A stretch of 64,000 nt of DNA from Acrasis kona (Eukaryota; Heterolobosea; Eutetramitea; Acrasida; Acrasidae): positions 1 to 64,000 of the forward strand of contig JAOPGA020001252.1 in the NCBI GenBank assembly GCA_026419775.2, given 5' to 3'. Under the pieces are notes generated by a model. It saw only the letters and a program-made list of their open reading frames with translations, was not told where the DNA came from and ran no database searches. Shown here one piece after another: positions 31,951 to 43,101 of this stretch. Within the stretch, counting starts at the first letter, position 1. Each line of letters starts with the position of its first letter. Position numbers and translations under genes: made by a program.

Positions 31951-33285
31951 TTATTTTTCCAGTCCAGTTTGGACCTCCTCTTGCTTTAGGATTTCTGGCA
32001 ACTTGTCGTCATCACTATCAACTACAATTACCTCACTAGGCACGTTTGGGCTGATTATCAGTGGACTCTCTTCTGGTTCATCCGGGTTGATAGGGCTAAC
32101 AGTGATTGGTTTCACACTTTCTTGTTCCACGTCTTCCTCAAGTTCCTCCTCTTCGCTTTCGGTTTCGCTCCCTTGCTGATAATCTTCATCCTCTTCACTT
32201 TCATAAAGCGGTTGGTTAATTTGCTGAGAGTTCTGCAAGAATTGACGGGCGATGGCTGCTAATCCACATTTGGTGATAATTCTTTGCTCGGGTTGCTTTT
32301 CTTTGACAGCGTCTGGTGCTTGCGGTGGCATTCCTAAGTTCGATAGTCCTTGGTTGCTAGCGGATACCAATCCTCCAAGCTGAATGTCCGATTGTCTTTG
32401 AGCATCTCTTCTATTGTCGAGGATTGTTCCATTTCGGGTGTTTACGTACTCTCTTACAATGGATAGAGTCCTGTTAAGAAGCTCAGGTGCTCCGTGGGGC
32501 TATTCCTTTAAGCGTGATTCAATGTATGATTCGACGTCGTTGTTCAATACAAAGTCTCGGGTCTTCTTCAACTGCTCCTTCTTAAGCTCCTTGGCCAACT
32601 TCTTTTCTTTCTTCTTAGCTAGTTCTGCTTCCTTTACACGTTGTTTAGCTTCCTTCTCCAGTTGCTTCGCCTTCTTTTTTTCTTCTCTTGCTTGCTTGGC
32701 AACCTGTTGTAGCATTTTCTTCTCTTGTGCTTGCTTTAGCTTCTCGTCTTTTTTCTTCTTCTTTTTGGAGTCTTTCTCAGCTTGAGCTAGCTTTTTCTCT
32801 ACTTTTTCAATGTCCTTCTGTCGTTTGGATGCAGCTTTATCTTCCTTTTTCTGTTGGATTCTCTCTGCTCTTGATAAATGTCTCTTTGGATTAGGAGATG
32901 GGGAACGCTTGTGTTGAGGTACTTTAGGTGAAGTTGGAGAAGATGGAGAAAATGTATCAAGATCTACCTTTCCAGGATAATCGAACAAGGAACTCTCATC
33001 ATAGCTCTCAGTTGTTTCATCTGAGTCACTGTTGGTTGGAGTGGCTTCAGACCTGCACCTGCCTTTGGACTTGATTGGTTGTTGCTCTTGGTCTCCATTG
33101 TCATCAGTAGAAGTAGGTGACTGATCTTGGTCTTTGGCATGTGGTGCTGGATCTTCTTGTTCAGCTACTTGGTGCTCTTGGTTTGTTCCAATAGAAGGAG
33201 TCTGATTGTTGATCTTAGCACATTCAGTTTCATTGAACCTGTATAAAGGATTGGAATTTCTTCTTGAAGGGTTTCTTCTTGTCAT
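31951..33285 (-). CDS. transposon accessory protein, coiled-coil, one in-frame TAG
   Basis: From ATG at 33,285 the frame runs to 31,951 with a single TAG at 32,500-32,502 and no frame change. Parts: a hydrophilic Ser/Thr/Gln-rich N-terminus, a Ser/Pro region (SPSPNPKRH), a long highly charged Lys/Glu coiled coil (about residues 150-260), and after the stop codon an acidic C-terminal domain rich in Glu and Pro. I know no family. It lies wholly inside the transposon and diverges from the transposase from a shared 190-base spacer, so it is probably an element protein for DNA binding, assembly or nuclear import. Confidence 0.6.
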
Positions 33286-33474
33286 TTCACTTGCAAACTT
33301 TGGGTAGACCCATTTAACACATACAACAAAACAAACAAAAACGTGTAAATAAATAGAAAGTTGATTTTTTAATAGTATTTTTAATCATTTTTGATTGTTC
33401 CAGACCATTGGAATGAGGTTCAATTTAATTCTTGAAGAACTCATCACTGAACTACACTAGCGAGAAACCGAAAC

Positions 33475-34326
33475 ACTTGGGGTGGACGACGCTGGTCAAA
33501 AGAGCATGATGAAGACATCAAAGTATTGATATTAATGCATGCTGTCCATAATCCACAGAGCTCGTTATTAGAGTATACATCTATGCTTTTAGACCACAAT
33601 CATGAAGTTTCTAGGCAGTATGTCAGTAACTTCTTCAGATCAATTAGATGGTCTTTTAAGCAGCCAATCAACACTCTGATGTATAAGTACACACAAGACA
33701 ACATCAGATACTATGGTCATTTTTTAGCTTGGATCAATACTGTGGATCCCCAAACGGTGAACTAAAATTGATTTACTTTTTAATACTCATAATAACAGAT
33801 TCGTTTTTTTGACGAAAGTAAATTCATCTCGAAAAGCATGCATCGCACTCAATGCATAAGACCGGTTGGTCAGGGGACACATATGAGAAGAACAGATGGT
33901 CTATCAAAGTCCTATTCGCTCCTATTAACAACAAATACACGTGATCAATCAAACCCACTTTTCATTGATTTAATAGAGTCAACTGTCGACCAATACACAA
34001 TTTTGGGCTACACCACAGCAGCCGTACAAGCCGGTATATTTCAAAAGGGAGATTTCTTCATTCTTGACAACGCAAAGATTCACTCTGGGTTAGATACATT
34101 TCCTACTATTCTTCGCATACTTGAATCTGTTGGTGTAACTATTGTGTAGTTGCCAACATTCAGTAGTGAGCTGAATCCTTGCGAGCTAGTTTTTGGTTGG
34201 GTCAAGCGATACCTCAAATGCTATAAGAGTGTGACTCGTCCGTTTTGGTTGGAGATTACTGCTGGGTTGGTCTGGATCACTCAAGGGCAACTTTTAAAAT
34301 GGTACGAACAGTGTAGATTTATATAA
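33475..34326 (+). pseudogene. Tc1/mariner DDE transposase with intron and one in-frame TAG
   Basis: The frame starts near 33,475 without a clear ATG (RRWSKEHDEDIKVLI, a helix-turn-helix-like start), reaches a 42-base GT-AG intron at 33,757-33,798, and continues as IRFFDESKFIS (first catalytic Asp), FILDNAKIHSG (second Asp) and, after a TAG at 34,147-34,149, LNPCELVFGWVKRYLK (third acid Glu), ending at 34,326. DDE spacing is that of IS630/Tc1/mariner. The missing start and the stop make it a damaged copy. Confidence 0.75.
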
Positions 34327-34425
34327 TAAATTTTTTTTGAGGGAAGTGACCAACTTGATTGTGAATTAATTATATTTATTAAAAAAGTGATTAACTTGAC
34401 ATAGACAGAAGTTTTAGACAAAAAG

Positions 34426-34450
34426 TGACCAACTTGAATTTTACCGGTAA
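34426..34450 (-). repeat. right terminal inverted repeat
   Basis: Exact inverted match of 31,874-31,898, followed by TA. Two direct relatives of its inner part precede it by 38 and 79 bases. Confidence 0.9.
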
Positions 34451-34570
34451 TATATATAATGTTATATAAAAAAATAAACAAGTATTGAGCATGTTTAATC
34501 GTATATTGTCTGTAGTTCTGTTCTAATTTTAAAAAGGTTAGGGGAAAAATTATTTGAATAAACTGAATTT

Positions 34571-35089
34571 TTAATTATAATAATAATCCAAAATACGTTT
34601 TAGGAGATCTTGATTATCCTCCACTTGGTCTTGATTTCTCTCCACCTGGTCTTGATTTCTCTCCACTTGAGCTTGATTTCTTTCCATTAACCTCTGGTTT
34701 CCTCGAATGATATCATTAGACTCTTGAATTAAGTCCAATATTCTCTGGAACTGATGTGCATTAATGTGCATTAGTGGTTGTTGTGGTGGTTGGTTTTGAT
34801 GCTCTAATAGTGGAGGTTGGCCAACCTCGTCCTCTACCTCTACCTCAACTAAGTATTGAGCCCTTCTTGATATCCTCCTTCCTGACAGCCTATTTTCTTC
34901 TCTAACAACATGCATTGTTGAAGTTTGAAGATTGTCCCTTGGACGAGGTGCCTGTACAGCTGGACCAATTTCATGAGGTCCCACATTTGTTACTCTCGCA
35001 TCTCTTTGATGCTCCGAATTTTGGTCGATGTTGACTGCTTCAACTGATCTTATTCTGTCTCTGTTGGCGAGTGCTGGATTTCCTATCAT
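34571..35089 (-). CDS. unknown hydrophilic protein with short Asn/Gln repeats, 172 aa
   Basis: ATG at 35,089 (the frame is open a little further upstream without another ATG). The product is basic and Arg-rich at the N-terminus, has a short acidic VEVEVEDE stretch, and ends in a helix with tandem VERNQDQ heptad repeats (three near-copies), suggesting a short coiled coil. It lies 120 bases outside the right end of the Tc1/mariner element. It resembles element-encoded small proteins, but no family is recognised. Confidence 0.45.
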   Translation of the reverse strand: MIGNPALANRDRIRSVEAVNIDQNSEHQRDARVTNVGPHEIGPAVQAPRPRDNLQTSTMHVVREENRLSGRRISRRAQYLVEVEVEDEVGQPPLLEHQNQPPQQPLMHINAHQFQRILDLIQESNDIIRGNQRLMERNQAQVERNQDQVERNQDQVEDNQDLLKRILDYYYN

Positions 35090-35925
35090 TTTGTTTTGAC
35101 ACTTGACAGCATCATTACATGTCAAATAATCGGTTGATCATACTAATCAGGCATTGTAAGACAGATAATGAGAATAAGCTTACATTTTGTTGTGTGAAGA
35201 GGAGTGCCATGGATGACTATGTTCAGCATTCAAAAATGATGGAAAAGGACGCAAAAAATGTATGAAATAAAAAAGGGTTTGTATTATTGCACCTTTATCA
35301 TGTCACAGCATTGTAAAATGGGATTAGTTGACCATCTTGTACAGTATGTGTGAGTCTAGAACATCACAAGTCTCTTTTAGTAAATCATCCTCCCCAAGGA
35401 TGATTTGAAGGTTAATAAACACTTCTTTATAAGTAAGTTGAACACTTGAACAAGAACTTGTGTATTTAATTATAATGTATGCACACGAACTTGTATATAA
35501 GAGTGTCTTTTACTGGCCCCAACATTTTAGTACAAATAGATGATTTTATAGTTTGTAGTCAAACCGTAGAAGAAGTAAATTTACGATGTCAGCTATTAAT
35601 TGAGAATCTTACTAGGTACAGCCCCTGTGAACTTTAAGAAGTCCAAATTTTTACCCTGTCAAGATGTTGAATATTTATCATTTCGATTAGACTTTGAATT
35701 CTTATATGTGGATCTGCCATTTCCCCATACCTTAAAGATCAAACCAGATTGCTGTGTTTCCACTTTTTAAAAATCTTGTAAACATTAACACCGTGTAAAC
35801 TTATAAACGATCTAATACTAATTCCATATGCTAAACTCGAATTGAGATGATGGTCTGCCTACGTCAATGGTGGTTGCGGTGGTGGTGAATATTGTGTTAA
35901 TTATCCAGTACTGAAAACACCACAC
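35090..35925. other. intergenic, nothing recognisable
   Basis: AT-rich, with a TATATAAG near 35,493 that could be a promoter or the remnant of a terminal repeat. No coding frame is supported. Confidence 0.45.
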
Positions 35926-36243
35926 ATGTCAAGCACCCCAACCTATGTTGACATGCCATTGGAAATGTTCAAGCAGACGTTTAACACTACCACCTGCAAC
36001 ACGTACACACCTTTGAGAAAGCCCAATTGTGTGGAAGGAACGGCACTACGTATGACAAAGGAACAGTCTATCAAGATGTACGAGGAGAATGAAGAGCTCC
36101 GTAAATACAAAAATAATACCATCACCGTATCTATCAAGTTCTTCATCACATTCTACTTTTATTACCAAAACATTGGAAGCAAGTACCATAGTAGGGAAAT
36201 GTGGTCTGTCCATATGGCTTTATTGCAGAGAATAATGTGGTGA
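35926..36243 (+). CDS. hypothetical protein, 105 aa
   Basis: An ATG frame with a polar first 65 residues including a helical KMYEENEELRKYK and then a short aromatic hydrophobic segment (IKFFITFYFYY). No family is recognised. It may be the first exon of a decayed gene. Confidence 0.3.
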   Translation: MSSTPTYVDMPLEMFKQTFNTTTCNTYTPLRKPNCVEGTALRMTKEQSIKMYEENEELRKYKNNTITVSIKFFITFYFYYQNIGSKYHSREMWSVHMALLQRIMW

Positions 36244-37024
36244 AGAATACTTGCTATTGTGTTCTTCTTTGCAACTGAAGGTCCGCCATACATCTGAATG
36301 TAGTTGTTGATGGTTGGAGGTATGAGACAATGTGAAGTATATAATCTGATTTTCTTCGCTAATGCTGTGGGATGATAGGAGGTTTATTAAACCTGCATAT
36401 TTGCGGGAGATGAGCGAAATCACATCATCTCATACAAAAGTTGTGGGGGTGGACTGGAAATGTGACCTGAAATTTGTGGCTGAGAATGCTGTACAAACTA
36501 TAAAGCAGCTTTAACATTGTTGTTATTCCAATTGCTTGTCTATTAATAACAAATTGTAACCTATCTATCAACCATAATATGATGGACAATAATCTACATC
36601 AGCGGTCATAATATATTATTTGACTTGCGTATCGAGATCTAATGATAGATATACCTTCGCATCAAATGATACACAGTGATTACCAGTAATTTCACCTCGT
36701 CTGAAGAATTTTAAGTTTTGCGGGGGTCAAATTCGAAATAGAACTCTGGTTGCAAAAAAGATACGAGGCGCTCTTGCAAATAGGAAGGAGCACGTGGAGA
36801 AACAATTCTCTATGTTTCAATTCTCTTCTCGCAATTAATAACAAAAGCAAAAAATAACAAATACTTTTGTTCTTAACAATCTTCACTATATCTGCTAATC
36901 AGTTTAAACGCCGCAAGATACGTCTGTAAACCTCCACGTACTCTAGCAGCGCTTCTGTATTGTACATTATACAAAAAATACATAACAAATTATATAGTAA
37001 ATGTTTTGCTGTTGTCAAATGTAT
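36244..37024. other. intergenic, nothing recognisable
   Basis: No frame or repeat stands out. The right end runs into the 3' end of the LINE on the minus strand. Confidence 0.45.
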
Positions 37025-38725
37025 AATTTATTTAAACCCACCTTGTACAAGGTGTAGGGTCTACTTTACAATTACTCTTTTGCTCTTCTATTCGCTCCAG
37101 GATTAAATTTGTGTTCTTTAATCATGTTCAATAAGTTGTGTCCCAGGAAGTTCAGCAAATCGGTTATTGCTTTGTTGCAAAGTGACCCAACATGGCTTTT
37201 GATCTTGGTCCACGCTTGGTGGGTGATTTCACCACGAGCTCCAATACAAATTCTGTTTTCATCAATTATTGGTGTCCAGGATACGTTTACTTCTGTTTTG
37301 ATATTGTAAACATATCTCCACATCTCCAGATCATCTTCTCTATTCGCCATTTGTTCCTTGCTCGCACATTCCCAGAGTACATGCTCAAGAGTCCTTTCTG
37401 ATTGTGTGTCACAATTGTGACATTCGGAGAGTACAGATGACCTCTTGATTAAGTTGCTCCTGTAGTAGAGAGCGTCATTTCGAGAACATATAATCATTCT
37501 CTGGATCATTTCGTCCAATTTCTTGATTTGAGAGAAAGAGCTAGGGTGCAGAGAGCTGCTTTGGACAGTATCAAGATTCCGCATTTGAGTTTTGTTTTCC
37601 CATCTGTCAATGAGTACCTTCTGGACGTGGGCTCTTGTGATTCCACGCATATCTGGCCAGATATTATCTTTATTTATTAAGAACCACATGTCACTACAGT
37701 ATTTCAAAATCAAGCTGTCCACACATGTGAAGTTCTCCGATTGTGCTCCTTCTTTGGCAGTTTTGTCGGCTAATTCGTTGAGAGCTATACCGCAGTGACT
37801 TTCGATATGATTCCATTTGACTTTTATTTTGTGTAACTCCATTACTTTTTGTATTGAATCTGTCAACTGGTGGTACTGAATCTTTTTCTTGAGGTTACCA
37901 CCATTATTCATGTAGTCGACGAGATTTTTGTAATCCGTGATGATTGTTATGGACGCATTTTCTTCGGTCATCAAGATAGCGACTAGTGCGGTGTACATCT
38001 CTGCCCACGCATTGTCGTGGTGAGGTTGGAGACGAATAGCATGAGTATTGGTTTCGCCTTTGAAATCGATAACGATGCCACCTCCAGTTCTGCCGTTAGA
38101 TCTGTAATAGGAGCCATCGGTCCAAACAGACGATCCATCAGATATTCGAGCGTCAGGGAAGGTTGCTTCTGGTACATATTGGTTTTTCAAATCAAACAAC
38201 TGGAGGTCTAAGGTCTCGAGTGTCTCCTTCAGGGACTTCCAATTACATTCTGTCCATGCTTGTCTATTAATACTTTTACAGGTATCATCTGAGTTGTTGA
38301 TAAGGGACATAGATGTTTCCACAAAAGATATTAGGCTTGTGTACCTTGGATGTTCAAAACCTAGACCACCCTTGTCCTGGTCGATGAATATGTATTCGTT
38401 GGACATATTGTATTGAAGTAGGTTTGTCTTCTTCACGAGTTTGCTGATGGATCCAGCTAGGTCATCAAGGAGTTCACCATTGTTTTGCTGTTGTCATACT
38501 TGAAAAGAACACTATACTTTGCTTTTAAGCCACTGACTACCTCACTTCTGTATTTCTTATGGCCGGAATAAATTTCCTTATTGTTACCTACTGCCTCATT
38601 AACAATGTCTTCAGGTCGTCAGAGCGTTTCCAAACCACTCATTCATGAAAAAAATACAGCCCAAAGCAATCTTCGGTATGGACTTTGCAATAGCGTTGCT
38701 GACACATCTCTCCATGCTTGATTCT
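37025..38725 (-). mobile_element. LINE fragment with RNase H and zinc-knuckle C-terminus
   Basis: The long minus-strand frame at 37,072-38,436 encodes an RNase H domain: VWTDGSYYRSNGRTGGGIVI (first Asp), NAWAEMYTALVA (Glu), IITDYKNLVDYM (Asp), IESHCGIALNELADKTAKEG (His/Asp). This is followed by a CHNC...ERTLEHVLWEC zinc motif. Upstream, to about 38,725, reverse-transcriptase-end sequence is recognisable (SIPKIALGCIFFMNEW) but broken by stops and a frame change. The reverse transcriptase core and endonuclease are missing. An AATAAA-like signal lies past the stop near 37,030. It is a 5'-truncated copy of an RNase H-bearing LINE clade (I-like or similar). Confidence 0.85.
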
Positions 38726-38744
38726 GGGGTAGAATTATAACTCT

Positions 38745-39362
38745 TTGATTACATTTGTAACCAAGTCTCTAAAGGTGTTATACAACCGTCTAAATCTTCC
38801 CCATGACCAAAACAGTAGAATTGAAATTCTTCCTGATACAGACAAAAAGGAGGATGAAGACAAGGAAGAGGATGAGAATGAGGAAGATGAGGACAATAGC
38901 GAGGAGGAAGGTAATAACGGAGAGGAAGTTAAGAATCTCCCTTTCAATAAGGGATATGTTTTAGTGATTAATCTCCATTATGAAAACAGCGCTGAATATA
39001 GAGATGGCATTATGTCAGCAATTCAAATGGTGAGGCAAAGTTACAAATTGTGTGGAATGAAGCCTATTTCAGTGTTTGTCACAAGTTTATCATTGCTCCA
39101 CTATAAATTGAGTGTCCTTCCGGATTACATTAAAAACAATATTTGGATGACAGTAATTCAGGGGCATAGTACAGAGGCTGAAATTGCTATTGATGACTTT
39201 GATACAAAAACTGGTGTAATTCAAACCACTATTTTGAATCAACATGGCTTTTTTGAGTCGCTTATGAATCAGATTCCTTTATGTAAATGGTATCATGTTG
39301 GAGTTTGTTATGTTGGAAAATACATGTTGACAGATATTGAAGAGGCAACAAAATATTATTAA
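38745..39362 (+). pseudogene. possible caspase-fold protein, 5'-truncated
   Basis: The frame is open from 38,745 to 39,362 but lacks an ATG before a highly acidic stretch of Glu/Asp repeats. The rest reads GYVLVINLHYENSAEYRDGI, then WMTVIQGHSTEAEIAIDDFD and KWYHVGVCYVGKYM. A first strand, a Gly-His after a strand and a Cys at the end of another strand are the order of caspase/metacaspase-like (C14) folds. The match is by pattern only, and the Cys context is not canonical. It starts just where LINE homology ends, so it may have been truncated by that insertion. Confidence 0.35.
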
Positions 39363-39699
39363 CCATAAAAAACAAAGAGCACTCCCTTTTGCCTGACAAC
39401 AACTACTAACATTGATCATAAATCATGTATTTTATTTAGTGGCTATGATTGCAACATTAGTGTGGTTGATATTGTATGGGATATGCAATCTTTGTTATCC
39501 AAAATTTATTAAGGTAATGTGACCACTGCTTTTGACATTAAAAGCTACTATGAAATCTTTAAAAAAATAAAGATCTTAACAACAGAGGGTCTTGTACTCA
39601 AATTGGTTAACAAAAAATAATAAAGTGTTTTTGTAAATTTTTGTAAATTAGTTTTATTTTTCACTCATTTAACATAAAGGCCTAGAACCTCTTTGACTA

Positions 39700-40577
39700 C
39701 CCAACAATGAATAGAAGTAATAATAAACAATTAAAGTTATTAAGACTGAAGTTGCAACTAGCTGAGTGTGATATAAACATGGCTCTATCATTTATGTATA
39801 GAAACAAAGTGCAGCATCTATCCCGAATGGCTTTATTGAATTATAAATCAGGCTATTATGGAAAAAAGTTACATATAGTAGCAAGATATTCAAATGCAGG
39901 TAAAGGATGAGGTGTAATTAAAACAAAAAGAAGACATGCTTATAAAATGGTGATGTGTTTAAATTTTATACAGAATCCCATAGAGATTACTTTCGGCTTT
40001 TTACTCAACTCACCAGAGAAGAGTTCCAAATAGTCTTGAATGGAGTGGAAGCAAGGAGGGAGTGGCTGATGGAGAGGATAATATACCCAAAAATGACTTA
40101 TGAGAATAGGATACTGTTAACAATGAGGTTTATTGTTTGTTATGAAATGTATAAAGCGCTTTCTGAGAGGTTTCAAGTAAGTGAAGGATATATATCAGTG
40201 GTTATTGAAGAAACTATGCCTATACTTGTAGAGTACTTTGTATCTTATATTGCATATGTATCTACATATGACAAAAGTTCTTCTTTATGCAAATTGATCA
40301 AATATGTTGTTGATGCCACTCTAACATTTGTGGACAAATTAATGGCTGACCAACATTTATATTTTTGTCATGATAAACAGGAGCACTTCACTTCTTGTCA
40401 TGTTCTTATAAACTTTGATAAGTTCATCTCTGGAATGTCTGTAAATTACTTGGGTCATAATGTTGATAGTACATGTGTTAGAAATAATACTTCTTTTGAA
40501 GAGATAGTTGGAGATAACCTAGTTCTTGGTGATCCTGGGTATCAAAATGTAGATTATGTAATTGCTGGATTGGAGAA
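39700..40577 (+). mobile_element. PIF/Harbinger-type transposase remnant
   Basis: The frame beginning near 39,955 (no ATG; GTG context) reads KYVVDATLTFVDKLMADQHL, then HFTSCHVLINFDKFISGMSV, LGHNVDSTCVRNNTSFEEIV and NLVLGDPGYQNVDYVIAGLE. These are the three acidic blocks of DDE_Tnp_4 (PIF/Harbinger) transposases. A helical basic frame at 39,707-39,910 may be its N-terminal part. Similarity stops at about 40,577, where unrelated sequence begins, so the C-terminus is missing. No inverted repeats were found by eye. Inactive. Confidence 0.7.
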
Positions 40578-40700
40578 GCAACAAGGTAGGCAAAGTCCTT
40601 CTTCTGTTTCATTATATGTCCACACTTGTCCTTTTCCACATCTCGCTTCTAATGACACAGACAATGTAGCAACAAGTAGTACAACAATGATAAATTTCAT
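40554..40700 (-). CDS. possible first exon of a small secreted Cys protein
   Basis: From the ATG at 40,700 the minus strand gives MKFIIVVLLVATLSVSLEA, a textbook signal peptide, then a short Cys-containing segment (RCGKGQVW, LCLPCC). The Cys part overlaps the end of the transposase homology on the other strand. This looks like the 5' end of a secreted Cys-rich gene into which the Harbinger-type element inserted. It could also be a chance frame. Confidence 0.35.
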   Translation of the reverse strand: MKFIIVVLLVATLSVSLEARCGKGQVWTYNETEEGLCLPCCFSNPAIT

Positions 40701-40749
40701 TTTATTATGTTCTTGCCGCGGTGAATGTTTTATTATGGAATTTATATAA

Positions 40750-41580
40750 ATCCGGAGTTGTGAAACTCCGATATTGTTTCCCCGATGCTGTGACATCGGC
40801 CTTAACTGCGGCTTCTTTCTATTTAGTTGGTGATTTAAATGACAACTAATAGTCGTGGCTTCTTCCACGAATAGAGACAATTGGTCAGAAAATTAAATAA
40901 AAAGAGTATATACTCTTGTTCTTGGTGATGAGGAAAGTACACAAATCTTGGTCTATAGTAGAGTTCGCAGGAAAATGCCACTTTGAAGCAATTTCGAATA
41001 AGATAAAATGCAACTCAGAAGCTTTTGCGAGTTAAAGCGGTGGTTTGCATAGTATCTCTAAATTTGTATAGCTTCTTTAATGGTGCACTTTCTGGATATT
41101 CTGATTCGTTTGAGTGTGTTTGGTTCTACTTTGGTATTGTTTTTGGTTGGACTTTATATTCGGGAGTTGATTGAGTCTTGGAATTTGTTCAAAGTGCAGT
41201 CTCCATTCTATTTATACTCCGGTTTTGTATGCGCTTTCCAATTGGGAGGATGGTAGTTGATTTCGATGTCATGTCGGGAGGTTCTGTGTAATTTGTTTTG
41301 TAAGCCGACCACATAATAGTCACCACAACGCAACAAGACCAACCCCAAATGGTTCACGTTTGATTTAATCCGACATGACAATGCTAACAGACATTTTAAT
41401 CCCACCCACAAGTTCATTGACCACCCATTTCAACAACAGCGACTTCAACACTGTCTCAAGCATTACAACAAATATGAAACACCATTAAAAGACTTTTCAG
41501 CTTCAGCAATAAAATACACTTATCAAATAACGTGCACATTATACATACTTTAAAACTAACATTTATTCCAAAAGTGAAGC
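40750..41580. other. intergenic
   Basis: No gene supported. It includes an imperfect palindrome near 40,752-40,775 (ccggagttgtgaaactccg) and the 3' flank of the riboflavin-transporter gene. Confidence 0.4.
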
Positions 41581-43101
41581 TTAATAAGAAAAAGCATTTC
41601 CGCTTATCAAACCATATGAAATGAGAGATCCTGCCAAAGATCCTGCCTGTATCGCAAATCCAGTCAATCTAAAAGTACCTATTGAGCGTCCTTTGACATG
41701 AAAATCGCCAGCAGTTCTTCCCAACAATGACCTCTCATCCACTGTCTGAAGTCTCTGATGTGCAATTAAGAACTCTTTTGTCTTACAGAAGGACAGCACT
41801 GCCTTGGTTATGATTGCCATAATCACAATCGAAATGCCAACACCAAGAGATCTTCTGTTTGGTACGTTAGGACTTGTCATTGCAATACCTACTTGAGAAA
41901 ACGCACCGGCTATCCAAATAAAATGAAGAATACCCATGACGGGTACCTTTTTTAACACTTTGGTGGGAAGGTTAGGAACCCAATAGGCGAGAAGACTTGC
42001 TATTGGAGCGACAATTAATTGAAGGTTAACTGCATAGCTTAACAATGTGGGTCCGAATGGATAATTACCAAACACGTAAGGATTAATTGAGGTTAGGATA
42101 CCATTTTCGAAAAAAGATAATAAACACTGTGCTAATATTAATCGGTAACTGTACATGATCTTCCATCTTCTGCTTGATGTACTCGAAGAACTTTCATCTG
42201 CATTCTGTGCCACCTCCACATTTTGTTCCTCCGCTTCATTTTTCTTCTCTACCGTTGCTACATCATCTTTGTTTTGTTGCTCTGGTGTTTGCTCCTCCAC
42301 TTTATCCTCTATTGGTGTTTCAATCTCTGGGTTTACAATGTCTTGTTGGACCTGCTCCGGAGCAACCTGAGCATCTGTGTTCTCCACCACTACTTGTACG
42401 GAAGCACTGTCTGTGTTATTCATTTCAGATTCTTGGGGCTGATCAGAAATTTGAAAAGATCGAAGTTGAGATCGGCCGAATGGAGTAAATCTTAAAAAAG
42501 TGAAAGCCACACCAGATATAAATGTGATGACGGCAAGCAATATACAGAATACAAGGACAGAAAATAAAGGTTCGCCTGTCGCCGGTTGTTGTATGATGGC
42601 GAGGACACCTGCAATGAGTCCGGTAAGATTCTCTCCTACCAAAAGTGCACTACTGAATAGGTATCTGTAGTTTGATATGACTGGAAAATATACGACTGAA
42701 GTAGTGCAGTCGATTGCTCCAGATAAAAATGTTAAAAGTAGCAGACTATACGACCTTCGATGACCATTAATGTACGCTGTGTGATTCCAGAAGAGCCCTA
42801 GCATGATACAAAAAAGTATTCCTAAACCACAAATTACGTAGACCACTATGGTGTCAAAAAAGAATTTCTTAGTTTTTGGTATGAACACTGATCCAATCAA
42901 AAGTAATATTGGGAAAATGTTCGCTAATTGAAGGGCCAGAGACATGTGAGATGCAATTTCGTATCCTTCGGGCAATGTATATGCTAGTATTGACAATTGC
43001 GAATAAATTCCATTCACAACGATCCAACTTGAAAGTCCCCATAGGACGACCGATATGTAAACAGTGCTTGTTCTGATCCGCGAGTATATGGTTGCCTTCA
43101 T
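41581..43101 (-). CDS. SLC52-type riboflavin transporter, 506 aa
   Basis: Intronless. Eleven or so membrane helices are split by a long cytosolic loop rich in Glu, Gln and Val (residues about 225-315). The N half carries VYISVVLWGLSSWIVVNGIY, LPEGYEIASHMSLALQLANI and SGAIDCTTSVVYFPVISNY, matching SLC52/RFVT (DUF1011). The C half has NPYVFGNYPFGPTLLSYAVN. SLC52 proteins import riboflavin at the plasma membrane. The acidic loop is longer than usual. ATG at 43,101. Confidence 0.82.
   Translation of the reverse strand: MKATIYSRIRTSTVYISVVLWGLSSWIVVNGIYSQLSILAYTLPEGYEIASHMSLALQLANIFPILLLIGSVFIPKTKKFFFDTIVVYVICGLGILFCIMLGLFWNHTAYINGHRRSYSLLLLTFLSGAIDCTTSVVYFPVISNYRYLFSSALLVGENLTGLIAGVLAIIQQPATGEPLFSVLVFCILLAVITFISGVAFTFLRFTPFGRSQLRSFQISDQPQESEMNNTDSASVQVVVENTDAQVAPEQVQQDIVNPEIETPIEDKVEEQTPEQQNKDDVATVEKKNEAEEQNVEVAQNADESSSSTSSRRWKIMYSYRLILAQCLLSFFENGILTSINPYVFGNYPFGPTLLSYAVNLQLIVAPIASLLAYWVPNLPTKVLKKVPVMGILHFIWIAGAFSQVGIAMTSPNVPNRRSLGVGISIVIMAIITKAVLSFCKTKEFLIAHQRLQTVDERSLLGRTAGDFHVKGRSIGTFRLTGFAIQAGSLAGSLISYGLISGNAFSY

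Larger units (their letters stand above)
31874..34450. mobile_element. two-gene Tc1/mariner-type DNA transposon
   Basis: Perfect 25-bp terminal inverted repeats (31,874-31,898 and 34,426-34,450, starting TTACCGGTAAAATTCAAG) are flanked by TA dinucleotides, the target-site signature of the superfamily. Inside lie two divergent genes: an accessory coiled-coil protein on the minus strand (31,951-33,285) and a DDE transposase on the plus strand (33,475-34,326). Subterminal iterons GTGAYYAACTTGA occur at about 34,346, 34,387 and 34,425, with inverted relatives at about 31,887 and 31,905, and are likely transposase-binding sites. Each gene has at least one in-frame stop, so this copy is probably inactive though structurally complete. 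Total length is 2,577 bp. Confidence 0.85.

Noticed and set aside
40752-40775. Short palindrome resembling a terminator or binding site
   Set aside because: Bacterial-style terminators are not expected here, and a single short palindrome in AT-rich DNA carries little weight.
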